Below, piece by piece: positions 13,085-25,290 of a DNA stretch of 64,000 nucleotides. A model generated the notes under the pieces. It was not told where the DNA came from and made no database searches. It saw only the letters and a list, made by a program, of their open reading frames with translations. Positions within the stretch are counted from its first letter, which is position 1. Each line of letters begins with the position of its first letter. Made by a program: the position numbers and the translations under genes. Source of the stretch: Druceiella hillmani (lineage: Eukaryota > Arthropoda > Insecta > Lepidoptera > Hepialidae); assembly GCA_039881145.1 (NCBI GenBank), contig JAYKKI010000060.1:5332501-5396500 (forward strand), in the 5' to 3' direction.

Positions 13085-14275
13085 TTCATACTGTACAGTG
13101 AGGATATAGATGTGGATAAAGGATACCAGGTAAGGGATACAAGTGAGGGAAATTAATGACAAGTATGTTAAAACGAATGATTTTATTTTTGAAGGGGAAG
13201 TGTAATAGTAGAAACGATAATGATAGAATTAATGACAATTTTTCTTAATTTCTAAATTTCAGCTAAAGGTCGACTTCTATATTTCTTCTACTTACATATT
13301 CATATTGTATGTTGAATCATGTAGATAAAAGATACCAAGTAAGGGATAACAGCCCAGGGAAGTTATTGACAAGTGTGTTAAAAGGAATAAAAAATTGTAA
13401 CAGTAGAAACGATAATTATGGAAATAGTGAAAAGTTTTCTTAATTTTTTAATTTCAGCTAAAGGTCGACTTCTATATTTCTTCTACTTACATATTCATAT
13501 TGTATGTTGAATCATGTAGATAAAAGATACCAAGTAAGGGATAACAGCCCAGGGAAGTTATTGACAAGTGTGTTAAAAGGAATAAAAAATTGTAACAGTA
13601 GAAACGATAATTATGGAAATAGTGAAAAGTTTTCTTAATTTTTTAATTTCAGCTAAAGGTCGACTTCTATATTTCTTCTACTTACATGTTCATATTGTAA
13701 GTTGAATCATGTGAATAAAGGATACCAGGTAAGAGATAACAGCCCAGGGAAATTATTGACAAGTGTGTTAAAAGGAATAAAAAAGTGTAACAGTAGAAAC
13801 GATAATTATGGAAATAGTGAACATTTTTCTTAATTTTTTCATTTCAGCTAAAGGTCGACTTCTATATTTCTTCTACTTACATGTTCATATTGTAAGTTGA
13901 GTCATGTGGATAAAGGATACCAGGTAAGAGATAACAGCCCAGGGAAATTATCGACAAGTGTGTTAAAAGGAATAAAAAAGTGTAACAGTAGAAACGATAA
14001 TTATGGAAATAGTGAAAAATTTTTTTTATTTTTTCATTTCAACTAAAGGTCGACTTCTATATTTCTTCTACTTACATGTTCATAATGTATGTTGAGTCAT
14101 GTGGATAAAGGATACCAGATAAGGGATACTAGACCAGAGAAATTATTGACAAATGGGTTTAAATAAACAATTTCTTTTTTGAAGGTAAAATGTAATAGTA
14201 GAAACGGAAATTATAAAGATAGTGACAAGTTTTCTTAATTTCTATATTTCAGCTAAAGGTTGTCGATTGTCGAAG
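13085..14275 (+). repeat. 195-bp tandem array with exon-like units (about six)
   Basis: CTAAAGGTCGACTTC recurs following CAG or CAA at 13261, 13456, 13651, 13846 and 14041 (exact 195-bp period), and in altered form at 14251 (210 bp later). The two units 13261-13455 and 13456-13650 appear identical, so duplication is recent; terminal units are most diverged. On the plus strand most units contain a pyrimidine-rich run ending TTTCAG, a ~76-nt segment, then ACCAG/GTAAG, the layout acceptor-exon-donor with a ~119-nt 'intron'. The acceptor is lost in the 14041 unit (CAA) and the donor in the last (CAGATAAGG). The 76-nt segment is not a multiple of three and carries stops in at least two frames, so a coding exon is unlikely. 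Confidence 0.9.
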
Positions 14276-14481
14276 AAAGTTGTCGACGAAGACTCGAAGA
14301 TATTTAACAACCAATCATCTCAGGTCTTTAATAGTCACAAACAAATGAATTACAGTCATGTTTATGGATAACAGTGTTACTTTAGTTATATCAAAATTAG
14401 GAAAATTTTCAATAATGTCAGAATTTACCACTTTAGAAATTTGGTGTGTGAAGAAGTGCTTTTGGATTAAGCATTGCTTTG

Positions 14482-14935
14482 AATTTCAGAACTTTTGTTA
14501 CCCCAACTGTTTATTATTCCTCAAAAAGAACTTGTCCTGAGCTTTTAACAATTGCATTTTGGTGGGATTATATTATACCTAATAAGGAACTAAACTTTCG
14601 CGCGTTTTATGTCTATGATTTTATTTAAAAATTGCATGATGCAATTAAAAACAAAAAAAAACAAACGGGGGAGAGGCAACCAAAACTCTCATTACATAAT
14701 TTTTTTCTTTCAATTTCAAAGATTTTGTTACCCTAACTCTTTGTTATTCCTCGAAAAGAACTTGCCTTGAGCTTTCTAACAATCGTATTCTTGGTGGGAT
14801 TATACTATACCTAATACGTAATTAAACTTTTGCGCATTTTATTTTTTCGTTATTATTTCAAAATCACATATTGCAATTAAAAACAAACGAAGAAGAGACA
14901 ACTAAAAACTTTCATTACATAATTGTTTTCTCCTT
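14482..14935. repeat. 230-bp direct duplication, diverged
   Basis: TTTTGTTACCCCAACT at 14493 is matched by TTTTGTTACCCTAACT at 14723. Colinear similarity continues through GGTGGGATTATA, CTAATA, the ATTAAAAACAAA segment and CATTACATAATT. Divergence is roughly 15-20 percent by eye, so it is older than the 195-bp array next to it. Confidence 0.8.
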
Positions 14936-15179
14936 TAAGCAATTCTTAAATTAAATTATTATGAAACCCCCATTTATATTACTTTGTCACTTTTTCATGA
15001 GGACAAACGTAAAAGTGTTGAAATTATAAATTTTATTTTATTACATACCGATTCGACCCACTAACCCCATCGTTCCGTTTTCATTATGTCGATCAAGTAT
15101 TAATGTGGGTCGGGTTTTGAGATGGAAAATATCACTTGCCCTTTCTATTTCCCAATACCATTCGAATGCCTATTTTCCG

Positions 15180-15380
15180 GAAGGCAAATTGTTAAATAAT
15201 TTGACCGAGACTGACGGGTTGACAGGTGCTAGTGGCGGCTCGCGATACAGAATATTGTATTTGATTAATTAACGAGGCGAGCAAAAGGCGTGGGGTGCGG
15301 CCGATCGAAAGGACTGCCTGCTAATTAGGGTAGTGGATAATACTCACTGGTGCCGATTGCGCTAACTGTTGAATTTTCAA
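15180..15380. other. GC-richer island with TAATTA motifs
   Basis: Balanced-composition segment with GATTAATTAACG, GCTAATTAGGG and CpG-rich strings such as GGTGCGGCCGATCG. No open frame spans it. It is similar in character to the islands at 8.3, 24.3 and 60.3 kb. It may be a conserved regulatory element, by analogy only. Confidence 0.3.
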
Positions 15381-15584
15381 CGATATTTTTGTGCTTGGAT
15401 AGCTATGAGCTTTCGACAAAAGCTTTCCATGTGCTATGGAAGTAAAATTTCTACCGGTGATTTCCGGCATTTTTACAGATCCGTTTACTTATAATACTGT
15501 ACATAAAGAGTTATAATCGTGGCTACGCTTTCTGTCAGCCTATTTGTCGGCAGCTTCTATCTTCTTAACGAAACAATTTATGAA

Positions 15585-15704
15585 AATATTTGATTCGTAA
15601 CTGAAATTATTTACGGTTTTATTTCAAGGATACAATGTGCATCTCTATGCATATTATATCCTTGAAATAAAACCGTAAATAATTTCAGTTACGAATCAAA
15701 TATT
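15585..15704. repeat. Perfect 48-bp inverted repeat with 24-bp loop
   Basis: The left arm 15585-15632 begins AATATTTGATTCGTAACT and ends TTTCAAGGATA. The right arm 15657-15704 is its exact reverse complement over all 48 positions. The loop 15633-15656 contains TGCATCTCTATGCA, itself a small hairpin. No mismatches in AT-rich neutral DNA implies very recent formation or gene conversion. Directly downstream, GTTTAAAACTGTTAAACTGA occurs twice, about 31 bp apart (near 15709 and 15740). Confidence 0.95.
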
Positions 15705-15779
15705 AAGGTTTAAAACTGTTAAACTGAAAAGTCAAGTCAAAGTTTAAAACTGTTAAACTGAAACTTTGAATTCCCCATT

Positions 15780-16394
15780 TTTATTGCAAATATCCCCAAA
15801 TATTAAGACTGCATTAAATTTGTTAAGTCATGATTAATTAAAATATAAGTCTTCAGGGTCCTTTACCTAAAAAAATATGGAATATTTCTATGATCACTCA
15901 CTTATTCTTCTATCAAAGCCACTTGCCGTAGAGACTAAAAATTTAGCATAGTTAACACTTAAAAATATTCACATGGAAAATCAAGAAGTGACAAGAAATG
16001 CCAACCCAAAAAAAGAGGCTAGCTGTGTTGTCAACACGGCAGGGAGTGCTGACCATGACAACGTCTGTAAGGAAAGGAATAAAGATATATAGATGGGTAA
16101 AGAAAATGTTGTACCAAATTTTCGATGTTCACTTATTCACAAACTTTTTTATATTCACTATTACTCTTTCAATAATTTAGACTATTTTCTCCTGAACAAA
16201 ACGTTATCAACATGCCTTAAAGTGATGAACACGTTCAGTCATTACGTGTATTAACCACGTGTTCCAGTATTACATGGTATGTACAAAGCCATCTTCTCTC
16301 AAGCCCCTATCTCCGCTGGTTATATCACTTTGTGAAAAAACATTGCCAGATGAATAAAAATAAACTACAACGCCATCTAGTTTAATTCCATTAG

Positions 16395-16452
<58 letters not shown>

Positions 16453-17220
16453 ATTGGGACAATTTTGTGTTTGTTTTTTATAGTTTCATTAATTTAGGAC
16501 TTAAACTACTTAGTGCTATAAATATATTGGACGTACCGATTATGGTTTTCGAGAAACCGCCAATGATAGACAAGATAATTTTAATAACGTAATTTTTTAG
16601 ACATGCTCGCCTTCGAAGTGTAATGTTATCACATCAATATTATTTTTATTTTTATTGTATGGCACATAAAATTAAAAAAAATATTTATATGTATTTTACA
16701 ACTCCTTTTCCACAATATAAGAAAATTTAAAAGTATTGCTGAAAAGTCAATATAATGACGACCATTTTTGAAACGGCTAAAGTCAATATCATGAAAAAGC
16801 AGGGTTACTAGAAACTTACTGGACAACTACAGCAACGATACTAAATTTGATAATCCCTTAAATATTTATAATATTTTTACAGCTATAAAAGATACTAGCC
16901 AATATATTCACACGATAAAACTAATATTATGAATTTAAATTAATTCCTAAATATGCACGGGATCTTTATTGTATGTATTCTACTCGTAAGCGGGATTTAT
17001 TTTCCGGTGGCTACAATCTCTTCTATTATTTTAAAATATCTAATAAACAAGTTAATTTTGTACCTATACCAATGCTAATTGTTGAAATTTTAATTTGTAT
17101 TATAAGGAATATTTCAATGGATCGGTTCAATTTTACGTGATACTCGAACATATGGAGAGATATATAGACAACGATCAAAAAAAAATGTTTTGAGTTAAGA
17201 CAACCTAAATACCATCATCA
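15780..17220. other. AT-rich stretch with one (AT)n tract
   Basis: Non-coding by reading. It includes a pure (AT)n microsatellite at 16395-16449. Short frames near 15998 and 16629 have no recognisable features. Confidence 0.5.
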
Positions 17221-17285
17221 TTATCATTATTAAAAGCCTATTCCTGGACATACGTCTCTCTCATTGTCTATATTATTGGAGGTAA
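17218..17285 (-). pseudogene. Possible short LINE fragment (antisense)
   Basis: AGCCTATTCCTGGACATACG followed by TCTCTCTCAT resembles the 'cca-tt-ctggacataggcctctc' string that I recall from the antisense 3' region of many insect LINEs. Only about 45 bp are alignable from memory, so the assignment is weak. Confidence 0.3.
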
Positions 17286-17292
17286 TCCTCAA

Positions 17293-17359
17293 GCTAGGCA
17301 GCCTGCCTAGCTAGCGATAGTCAAACTGCATTACGATTAGTAATGCAGTTTGACTATCG
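17293..17359. repeat. Two adjacent perfect inverted repeats
   Basis: GCTAGGCAG (17293-17301) and CTGCCTAGC (17303-17311) form a 9-bp palindrome. Immediately after it, a 19-nt arm 17315-17333 (starting CGATAGTCAAACTGC) is exactly complementary to 17341-17359 with a 7-nt loop. Confidence 0.9.
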
Positions 17360-19170
17360 CAGTATATTTACAAAGCTCTGTCGTATTTTAGCTACGTGGT
17401 TACACACAGCCATTCTCTACAAGCCGCTGAGAATCAAACCCTGCAATTCACGGTACCACTCCGTCAAAGAGCGTAATCTTAATGATGAACACAATACACC
17501 AGGTCGTCGACTTACAACAATACAATCCACCATCAAAGATATCATTAATATCTGAACATTCCTTTGGCACAATTGTATTTTAGTATGGAAGTTTGGAATA
17601 TTAATTATTAAAAATATATTTAGGTACAAATATAGGTACCAGAAATAATTTAATAAATATTAGGACCGACAGTAGTTCGTTCATTACTTTTTTTTTGCCA
17701 AAAAATAACAGCTTACATAAAAGACCTTTTTTTAAAAAAAATAAATACAACCTCAAGCATAACCATTTTTTTTGGAATATATTCCAAACACCAGTTATTT
17801 CCAAAGGTCAGCTTTACGGTTAGCCATTAGTATGTCATTACATGAAACCGCAAGTCAGCTACGCGCGCCCATATTAATTAGTTTCAAGTTGATGTCAGCG
17901 AGTCGACCAATGAGTGGCACTGGTAACGACAAAGCCTTGAACTTGCCTTTATAAGTACTATAAATTTTATTTGATCAAATAATAAAGATGTTAGTAGCAA
18001 ACATTAATTACTTTTTACCAGTAATAATATCGTTAATATTAATAACATTATGGTAGTCGCATTTAATGAATTATTTATAGCATTCAGTATAATTATTTCT
18101 TTTGATGTATCTGTGCTTGTTATTCTACTAATGACTGTTTTTAATGAACCGCTGCTATTTGAACTAGGGGAGGCAAATCATTTTTAATTTATACTTTCAC
18201 GTTGTCTAACTCGTTATATATTCGCTTACCTATCAACATTTTATTTATAAGTAGATGTAGTGGACTTATTGTTAAAGAAGCAATCTATTAAAGTCAACCA
18301 TAATAACAACAAATTTAGAAGAATTATTCGATCGACTGTAAGAAATCTTACAATATAAAAAATAAATAAATCTGAATGATTTATAGAACGAAAAAATTAT
18401 AAAACATTATCACAAGTTAGGATAGAAAAAGGAAACAACAGGAGCACAGAAGTATTAGGGTTCAAGAGAGATAGGATTTTTCCATTCCATACGATTGTAT
18501 TAATCAGTTAAATATGAAAAAGTACGAGTGAAATTAAGAAATTACACAAAGTGGGCAATATTATTTATGTGACATAATTTTGTCCTCAAATGGAAATTAC
18601 AATATGTAGACATAATCGCTAATGTCAATGATGAACACCTTATAATGCAATGCAAAATCGAAATGATTGTAGATTATGAAAATTACAAAACAAATGTTTA
18701 GTTATTTAAGATTTGACGAAAAGTTGTACCCCGAATGAAAATAGCAACATTTACATGAAATACAGGCATGGATATACATACGTCAGTTGTTTGTATCATT
18801 GAAAGTAAACATTACTGAAAATAAAGATGTTATGCTACGAAAAAAAACCCTTCATTTAGAGAATATTAGGATAGTGGTGCTTCTATATATTAGTGGTGAC
18901 GTCTATTATCGTTTTAGTAATAGTAATAATAATAATAATAACAGTAACAATAGATTCGACCGTGAAACCGTAATTTTACGCGAGTGAAACTGCGGTGCAC
19001 AGTTAGTATGTCATATTTCGCGGCACCTTCTCTGTGACATTAATTACTATACATTATATAAAAGTATGAAAAAAATATTATGAAGTGCTTATTATAATTA
19101 ACCCAATTTAATCGAAACTTCACATTATACGTGAAATTTAAACTTTTTTTCGAGTGTGTAATTTGCCCCC
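17360..19170. other. AT-rich stretch without recognised gene
   Basis: No supported gene. Overlapping short frames on both strands near 17343-17954 show no domain. A run of AAT/AAC trinucleotides near 18921-18950 is a minor microsatellite. Confidence 0.5.
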
Positions 19171-19176
19171 TCCTTA

Positions 19177-19256
19177 ATATTTGTACATAAATATACTGTA
19201 ATAATATAATATTTGTACATAAATATACTGTAATAATATAATATTTGTACATAAAT
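19177..19256. repeat. 32-bp tandem repeat, about 2.5 units
   Basis: ATATTTGTACATAAATA starts at 19177, 19209 and 19241, an exact 32-bp period. Confidence 0.9.
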
Positions 19257-19324
19257 ATTTTTAATATCTATTGAGGTACAAGCAGGTTAATACGATATTA
19301 CTGTGTTAAATTGCAAGTTTGTAT

Positions 19325-19430
19325 ATCAAATGTTTCCTGAGAAAAACGGCTGTGAAAGAGGGATACTTGAGTGACTTTATAAGATCACCATTTATCCTTT
19401 TGAGGCACGGTCCCCTAAAAGGAAGTCTTT
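19325..19430 (+). repeat. Dispersed repeat family D, 3'-end copy
   Basis: Contains CCTGAGAAAAACGGCTGTGA, then TTATAAGATCACC and a terminal block TCCTTTTGAGGCACGG..CCCTAAAA. The copy at 57320-57408 has the same blocks in the same order and spacing. Further partial copies lie at 25.2, 25.6, 30.1 and 44.5 kb. From memory the 'CCGTTTTTCCTTTT.AGG.AC.G..CCCTAAA' end is common in lepidopteran genomic repeats; the transposon class is not determined here. Confidence 0.6.
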
Positions 19431-19621
19431 ACTAATCATAGTGAAAATAAATTTGGTTTTTTTATGTGTTTATCTCGTTTGTCTTTTGGCCTATATGTTT
19501 AAACTGAATAATTTAAACTTTTAATATAAGTAGCCTGTGTCACAGAACAGTCTTTATCTCGAAAAATAACATTTTTGTTATTTCGATTCATCCCGCTAGA
19601 GATAAAAGCGTGAATGTAAGT

Positions 19622-19697
<76 letters not shown>

Positions 19698-19699
19698 CA
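19622..19699. repeat. Compound (CA)n(AT)n(GT)n microsatellite
   Basis: CACACACACACA leads into about 26 AT repeats, followed by GTATGTGTGTGTG. The flanking CA and GT runs make it partly self-complementary. Confidence 0.95.
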
Positions 19700-19897
19700 T
19701 AGAAATTAGATATCATCTTAATCTTCGATATAATAGTCTTGATTTTTAAAATATTATTCAAGAAAACTGCAAAATATTTATTTAACCAACAAAACCAAAA
19801 AAGTTTACTTCATTATTGCATAAAATCGTTAGACGTTATAAATAATTTACAAAAATGGATTGTAAAATTAACTTCAATGAAAAAAAATATGTCACGG

Positions 19898-20085
19898 CTA
19901 TGGGTGAGTTTTGGGTAGTACGAGGTTTTCAAAATAGTATTCGTCGGACTTTATGCATCGTTCCATTCGATGGAACTATTAAGAGAAGCAGTCGGACCAC
20001 TCTTCCATGGAAGTCGCTTTCATAGCCTTTTCGAATGCAGTCACCGCTTCTTCGCTCACCAGGAGGCATATTCCTCACAGTTTAT
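19898..20085 (-). pseudogene. Mariner transposase C-terminal remnant
   Basis: Read on the minus strand from about 20059, one frame gives VSEEAVTAFEKAMKATSMEE, then WSDCFS, two stop codons, FHRMERCIKSDEYYFENL and a stop at 19898. The pattern 'EEAV.AFE...-EW..CF..WF.RM.RCI...G.YFE' is the conserved C-terminal tail of mariner-type DDD transposases. The two consecutive stops fall where family members usually have a residue plus Trp, so this copy is dead. The catalytic DDD core is not visible upstream, so only the 3' end of the gene is left. Family assignment rests on about 45 residues but the motif order is characteristic. Confidence 0.7.
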
Positions 20086-20109
20086 GTTTTATCTTTGCTA
20101 ATAAATAGA

Positions 20110-21925
20110 AATTAAAAGGTAAAAAGTTAAGGCTGATGACTTATCCTCTTCTTTCTTCCTCTACGTATAAAATATGAGTTAATCTCTTTTAATCGCCTGC
20201 CCCATTGTATGGGAAATCATTGAATAATTCTTCAAAAAAGTAGGGAGCGTTTCATAACAACTTTTCCCACCCAGGAATCCGTTTACAAGATTTAAACTTC
20301 AAATGTTTATTTTCTCAAAAGTACTTATTTTCACCTCCTATCAGCTAAACCGACATTTTTGAATTTCTGAAAATTATTCATAATAGTAGTAGTATTTATA
20401 TGAAAACTAAAAGAGAAATGATTAGCCCTAAATAGGCTTTGCTAGTTTACGAGTAATAGTCGATCAACTTATGACAATTAGTTGGGTCCATAAGAAGTTC
20501 ATACGTGCAAATGGTTTAAATCAAGTGAAAACAATTTTTTTAACTAAAATGTTTATTTATTTATTGATCCATTAATGTTAGAAGTCTGGGTCATGTGGAG
20601 TGAAGGCTTCCATTCGGGTAAAAATTATTTTTTGTAAAATTGTGCATATTCATATTATACTTAGGATCTTTATGAAAAGAGGGAGCTTAATATATTCATA
20701 TGCTTAAAATTTTGATCAAAAATGGAATTTGCACAATGGAGCTATACGTTTTCGCTTAGACGTAATTATTATTATTTTATTTTAGTAATTACACATGAAT
20801 TTGACTCTTTGTATAAGAAGTGTGTACAGTTTTCCAAAATACTCGCACTGAAGAACTTAATAACAAAATACTATATACCTTTAAATATTTGCACATGACT
20901 AAATAGTATAATATAGTCATGTACAAATATATAACATTTTTTATTAATTAAACCCTTACAGTGCGAGGTCTACTCGTACATAAGGGGTTTTTTGTCGATG
21001 TGTTCGAAGCCATAAGCCAAAGCTAATATTTAAAATAGTCTCGTTATGATTACATCAAACGACAAATGAATAATACACTTTTTTTAGAAGTCCAGTTACC
21101 AAAAAACAACTTCTGTTTTTCGTCAACACATATCTAAAATTACCTAAGTATTCTTCATAACCAATATACACAAGCCGTTAAAGCAACGACCGTTTTTTTT
21201 TCTAGTTCTTTCTACCGTAAATAACTATATTATAGAATTACGACTTTACCTAGATTCGAGAAAAATGTTAATGCAGCACGAATCCGTACAGTTACATCCA
21301 GAGCTTCGACAATTGCGAATCTGTAGAAGTGCAGTCGTAATAAGCATTGAACAAAGACGATAGCTCTGCGCTCTGTCGTTGTTCGCTAAATCTGCTAAAT
21401 ATTAGGAAACAGTGAAACTTTTTCGCTAAGTTTTCTTGGGTGCCTAATTTTCTATACTTATTCCCTGTAATCAAATAAAAAGACAAACTCAAGAAGGCAA
21501 AAGGTGGAATGGACCGACCGAGAGAGATGACAAAATCAAAGTTGCTAATTTCAATACCGAACTCTAACTAACTTTATCATCATATCCAATATAGTTCAAC
21601 TACAACCATAGTCGATACCATATACCACAGGTAACCGGTTGATTTAAATTATAACGCAATGTGCAAGTAGTCAAATTTGATTTTCGATAACCAACGGGGC
21701 AACTGAACAGCAAAAAAATTTCACCTTCTCCCTCGTATCCCAATTAATCTAACGATAATTCATAAATAAATCTACCATTCTACAAACCAAAGTTTGGAAT
21801 AATTATTTCTCCATGATTCTGGAAAGTGGTTAATATTGTGATTTAGTATTGGATCGATTTAAATCTAATATTTCATTTAAATCTATTGACATTGAAAATA
21901 TGTTACTACTTGTAATATAAATAAA
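20110..21925. other. AT-rich stretch with one imperfect hairpin
   Basis: No gene is recognised. The one structure seen is an inverted repeat: 20885-20901 (ATATTTGCACATGACTA) pairs with 20914-20930 with one mismatch and a 12-nt loop. Confidence 0.5.
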
Positions 21926-21928
21926 TAA

Positions 21929-24083
21929 GAAATCTTTGAATCACAAACTGAGTGGTTATTCTACTAGATTACAGTATTTAGGGATAATACTGATTTTTAT
22001 CTAGATTCCAAGCGGCAATGTTAGACTGTTCAAAGTTCTCAACAGTAACACACAGACGGAAGTAGAAAATAGTAATCTTTGAATTACGAATTGAGTGATT
22101 ATTGTTCTAGACTATAGTAGCTAGGGATAATACTGATTTTTATGTATATCAATTTCAAGTTGTAAGGTTAGACTGTTGAATTTTTAGAAGAGAAGAAGAG
22201 CGACACACAAATGGACGTAGAAAATAGTAAGCTTTGAATTACGAACTGAGTGATTATTCTACTAGATTACAGTCGTTAGGGATTATATTGATTATTATAT
22301 AGATTCTAAGTGGTAATGTCAGACTGTTCGAAGTTCATCAACAGTGACACACAGACTGATGCGGAAAATTGTAATTTTTGAATTACGAACTGAGCGATCA
22401 TTCGACTGGATTACAATCGCTAGGGATGATACTGAGTTTTATGTAGATTCAAAATGGTAATGTCAGACTGTTCAAAGTTCATCAACGGTGACACCCAGGC
22501 GGATGCACAAAATTGTAATCTTTGAATTATGAACTAAGCGATCATTGTACTGGATTACAGTCGCTAGGGATGATACTGAGTTTTACTTAGATTCCAAATG
22601 GTAATGTCATACTGTTCAAAGTTCATCAACAGTGACACACAGACCGACACAGAAAATTGTAATCTTTGAATTACGAACTGAGCGATCATTATACTGGATT
22701 ACAGTCGCTAGGGATGATACTGAGTTTTATGTAGATTCAAAATGGTAATGTCAGACTGTTCAAAGTTCATCAACAGTGACACCCAGACGGATGCAGAAAA
22801 TTGTAATCTTTGAATTACGAACTGAGCGATCATTGTACTGAATTACAGTCGCTAGGGATGATACTGAGTTTTATGTAGATTCAAAATGGTAATGTCAGAC
22901 TGTTCAAAGTTCATCAACAGTGACACCCAGGCGGATGCAGAAAATTGTAATCTTTGAATTACAAACTGAGCGATCATTGTACTGGATTACAGTCGATAGG
23001 GACAATACTGAGTTTTAAGTAGATTCCAAATGGTAATATCAGAGTGTTCGAAGTTCATCAACAGTGACACACAGACGGATGCAGAAAAGTGTAATCTTTG
23101 AATTACGAATTGAGCGATCATTGTCCTGGATTACAGTCGCTAGGGATGATACTGAGTTTTATGTAGATTTCAAATGGTAATACCAGACTGTTCGAAGTTC
23201 ATCAACAGTGACACACAGACGGATGCAGAAATGTGTAATCTTTGAATTACGGACTGAGCGTTCATTGTCCTGGATTGCAGTCACTAGGGATGATACTGAG
23301 TTTATGTAGATTCCAAATGGCAATGTCAGACTACACGAAGTTTATCAACAGTAACACAAAGACGGTTGCAGAAAATTGTAATATTTGAATTACGAACTGA
23401 GCAATCATTATACTGAATTACAGTCACTAGGGATGATACTGAGTTTATGTAGATTCCAAATGGCAATGTCAGACTACACGAAATTTATCAACAGTGACAC
23501 ACAGACGGTTGCAGAAAATTGTAATATTTGAATTACGAACTGAGCGATCATTGTACTGGATTACAGTCGATAGGGAAAATACTGAGTTTTAAGTAGATTC
23601 CAAATGGTAATGTCAGACTGTTCGAAGTTCATCAACAGTGACACCCAGACGGATGCACAAAATTGTAATCTTTGAATTACGAACTGAGCGATCATTGTAC
23701 TGGATTACAGTCGCTAGGGATGATACTGAGTTTTATGTAGATTCTAAATGGCAATGGCAGACTGTTCAAAGTTCATCAACAGTGACACACAGACGGATGC
23801 AGAAAATTGTAATCTTTTAATTACGAACTGAGTGATTATTTTACTGGAGTACAGTCGCTAGGAATAATGCTGAGTTTTATGTAGATTCCAAGTGACAATG
23901 TCAAACTGATGAAATTTATTAAGAGTGCCACACAGACGGATGAAGAAAATGGTAATCTTTTAATAATAAGCTGAGTGATTATTTTACTAGACTGCAGTCG
24001 CTAGGGATAATACTGATTTTTGTACAAATTCCAAGTGGTAATATAGACCAGTAACACAAAGAGGATGCAGAAAATTGTAATTC
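21929..24083. repeat. Satellite-like array of 144-bp units (about 15 copies)
   Basis: AATCTTTGAATTACGAACTG recurs at 22661, 22805, 22949 and 23093, an exact 144-bp period. The array extends from the diverged AAATCTTTGAATCACAAACT near 21929 to AGAAAATTGTAATTC near 24080. Central units differ by a few percent; units at both edges are far more diverged and carry indels, the pattern expected from unequal exchange acting in the middle. Since 144 = 48 x 3, frames stay open across more than one unit and give short repeated peptides, but none is longer than about 60 codons. I treat it as non-coding satellite DNA. Confidence 0.95.
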
Positions 24084-24284
24084 ATTATATAATGTACAAA
24101 ACTTCAGGAACTATTAGTGACATTGCTTAGATGCAGCGTTGTTCAATATATTATTCGGCAGCATTAATCAATAACAGAAGAGTCACTCAATAACATCAGC
24201 TAACGTGATTTCCAAATCACTGCTTTAATGGTAATTATTTCAAATTTACATAAAATCTATCACCAATTTAACTGCAGTGCTATC

Positions 24285-24485
24285 CAGCATGAGGCAGTTA
24301 ACGTGAACAGCCTGTCACGCATAACAATTAGTCAACAGCAGAAGCGCCGCTCACAAGCATTCCCGGTATTAATTAGCGCCTGTATATGACGTCGTCAGCT
24401 TTAGCTCGACATTAATAGCGAACTGCAGCCAGGCTGCTCTGGCATGCAATGTACTGCCGCGTGCCAAGTTATTGACGCGAATGTA
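24285..24485. other. GC-richer island next to the 144-bp array
   Basis: Balanced-composition, high-complexity DNA with ACAATTAGTC, TATTAATTAGCG and TGACGTCGTCA (contains a CRE-like TGACGTC). No open frame or transposon similarity. It could be a conserved regulatory element that happens to border the array. Confidence 0.3.
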
Positions 24486-24489
24486 TTAC

Positions 24490-25200
24490 AAGTTTATAAA
24501 CAAATAGTTATCTACCTAAGGGTTGCAATAAATAATTTTTAATATTTAGAAAAAATACAATGAAAGTGTTGAATATTAGTGATATGACTTTTGCTTAATA
24601 GTTTCGTTCGTGTATTGGGCCGTATAGATATTTCCTATAAAGTTAGACAAAATTGCAAAAAGGTGTTATGTTATTGTAATTAGGCTAGAAATACTTTTAA
24701 TCTGAATAATCTTTGTATTTGAAGTCACTAAAATAATGTCGAATAAAAATGTATTAAACTAGAACTCGCACAATAAAGATTTAAGGCTATAAAATACAAA
24801 TATTAATTTTTCACAAAGTAAGTATATGGTCTACTATATTTTTCACAGTCGTAACACATTATGCATATTTCTACGATTATAAGATCTAGGATAATCGCTG
24901 CGTTGTTTTCATGATTATTGCTCAGTAATGTCTAAAAATGTTTCTAAAAAATTTCCAAAAAAATAGAGAAAGGGTGTGCTTAATTTTCGCATATTTTCGA
25001 AATTTACTTTTGAATGTGGAGTTTCAAACTGTGAAAAAAAATTTGTTTGTGTTTATTACAACAATCCCTTTCAAATAACAATCCACTTGATAAAAAAAAT
25101 AAAAGAAAAAATTTAAGAACTTTATTTATGTCCTGTTTAATTCTGACTTGAATATTTAAAAAAAGGTTGGCCAGTTCAGAATACGTGGGTTAATAAAGTG
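24490..25200. other. AT-rich stretch without recognised gene
   Basis: Nothing identifiable except the approach to a family D repeat copy. Confidence 0.45.
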
Positions 25201-25204
25201 TACT

Positions 25205-25290
25205 ACTATTTCAAATTTCAAGTTTCGACGTCACATTGTTTCTGAAAAAATCTGCTGTGAATGCTGGAAAACAAAAATATAAATACTATC
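25205..25290 (+). repeat. Dispersed repeat family D, partial copy
   Basis: Shares CAAATTTCAAGTTTC.ACGTCA and the following TTTCTGAAAAAATCTGCTG with the copy at 25.62 kb. It lacks the terminal CCCTAAA-type block. Confidence 0.5.

Noticed and set aside
13085..14275. Hammerhead ribozyme satellite
   Set aside because: The 195-bp unit has no CUGANGA box with a matching GAAA box; no hammerhead core can be drawn.
23638..23820. 48-residue repeat peptide in the 144-bp array
   Set aside because: Unit length is a multiple of three so frames persist by chance; stops occur in most units.
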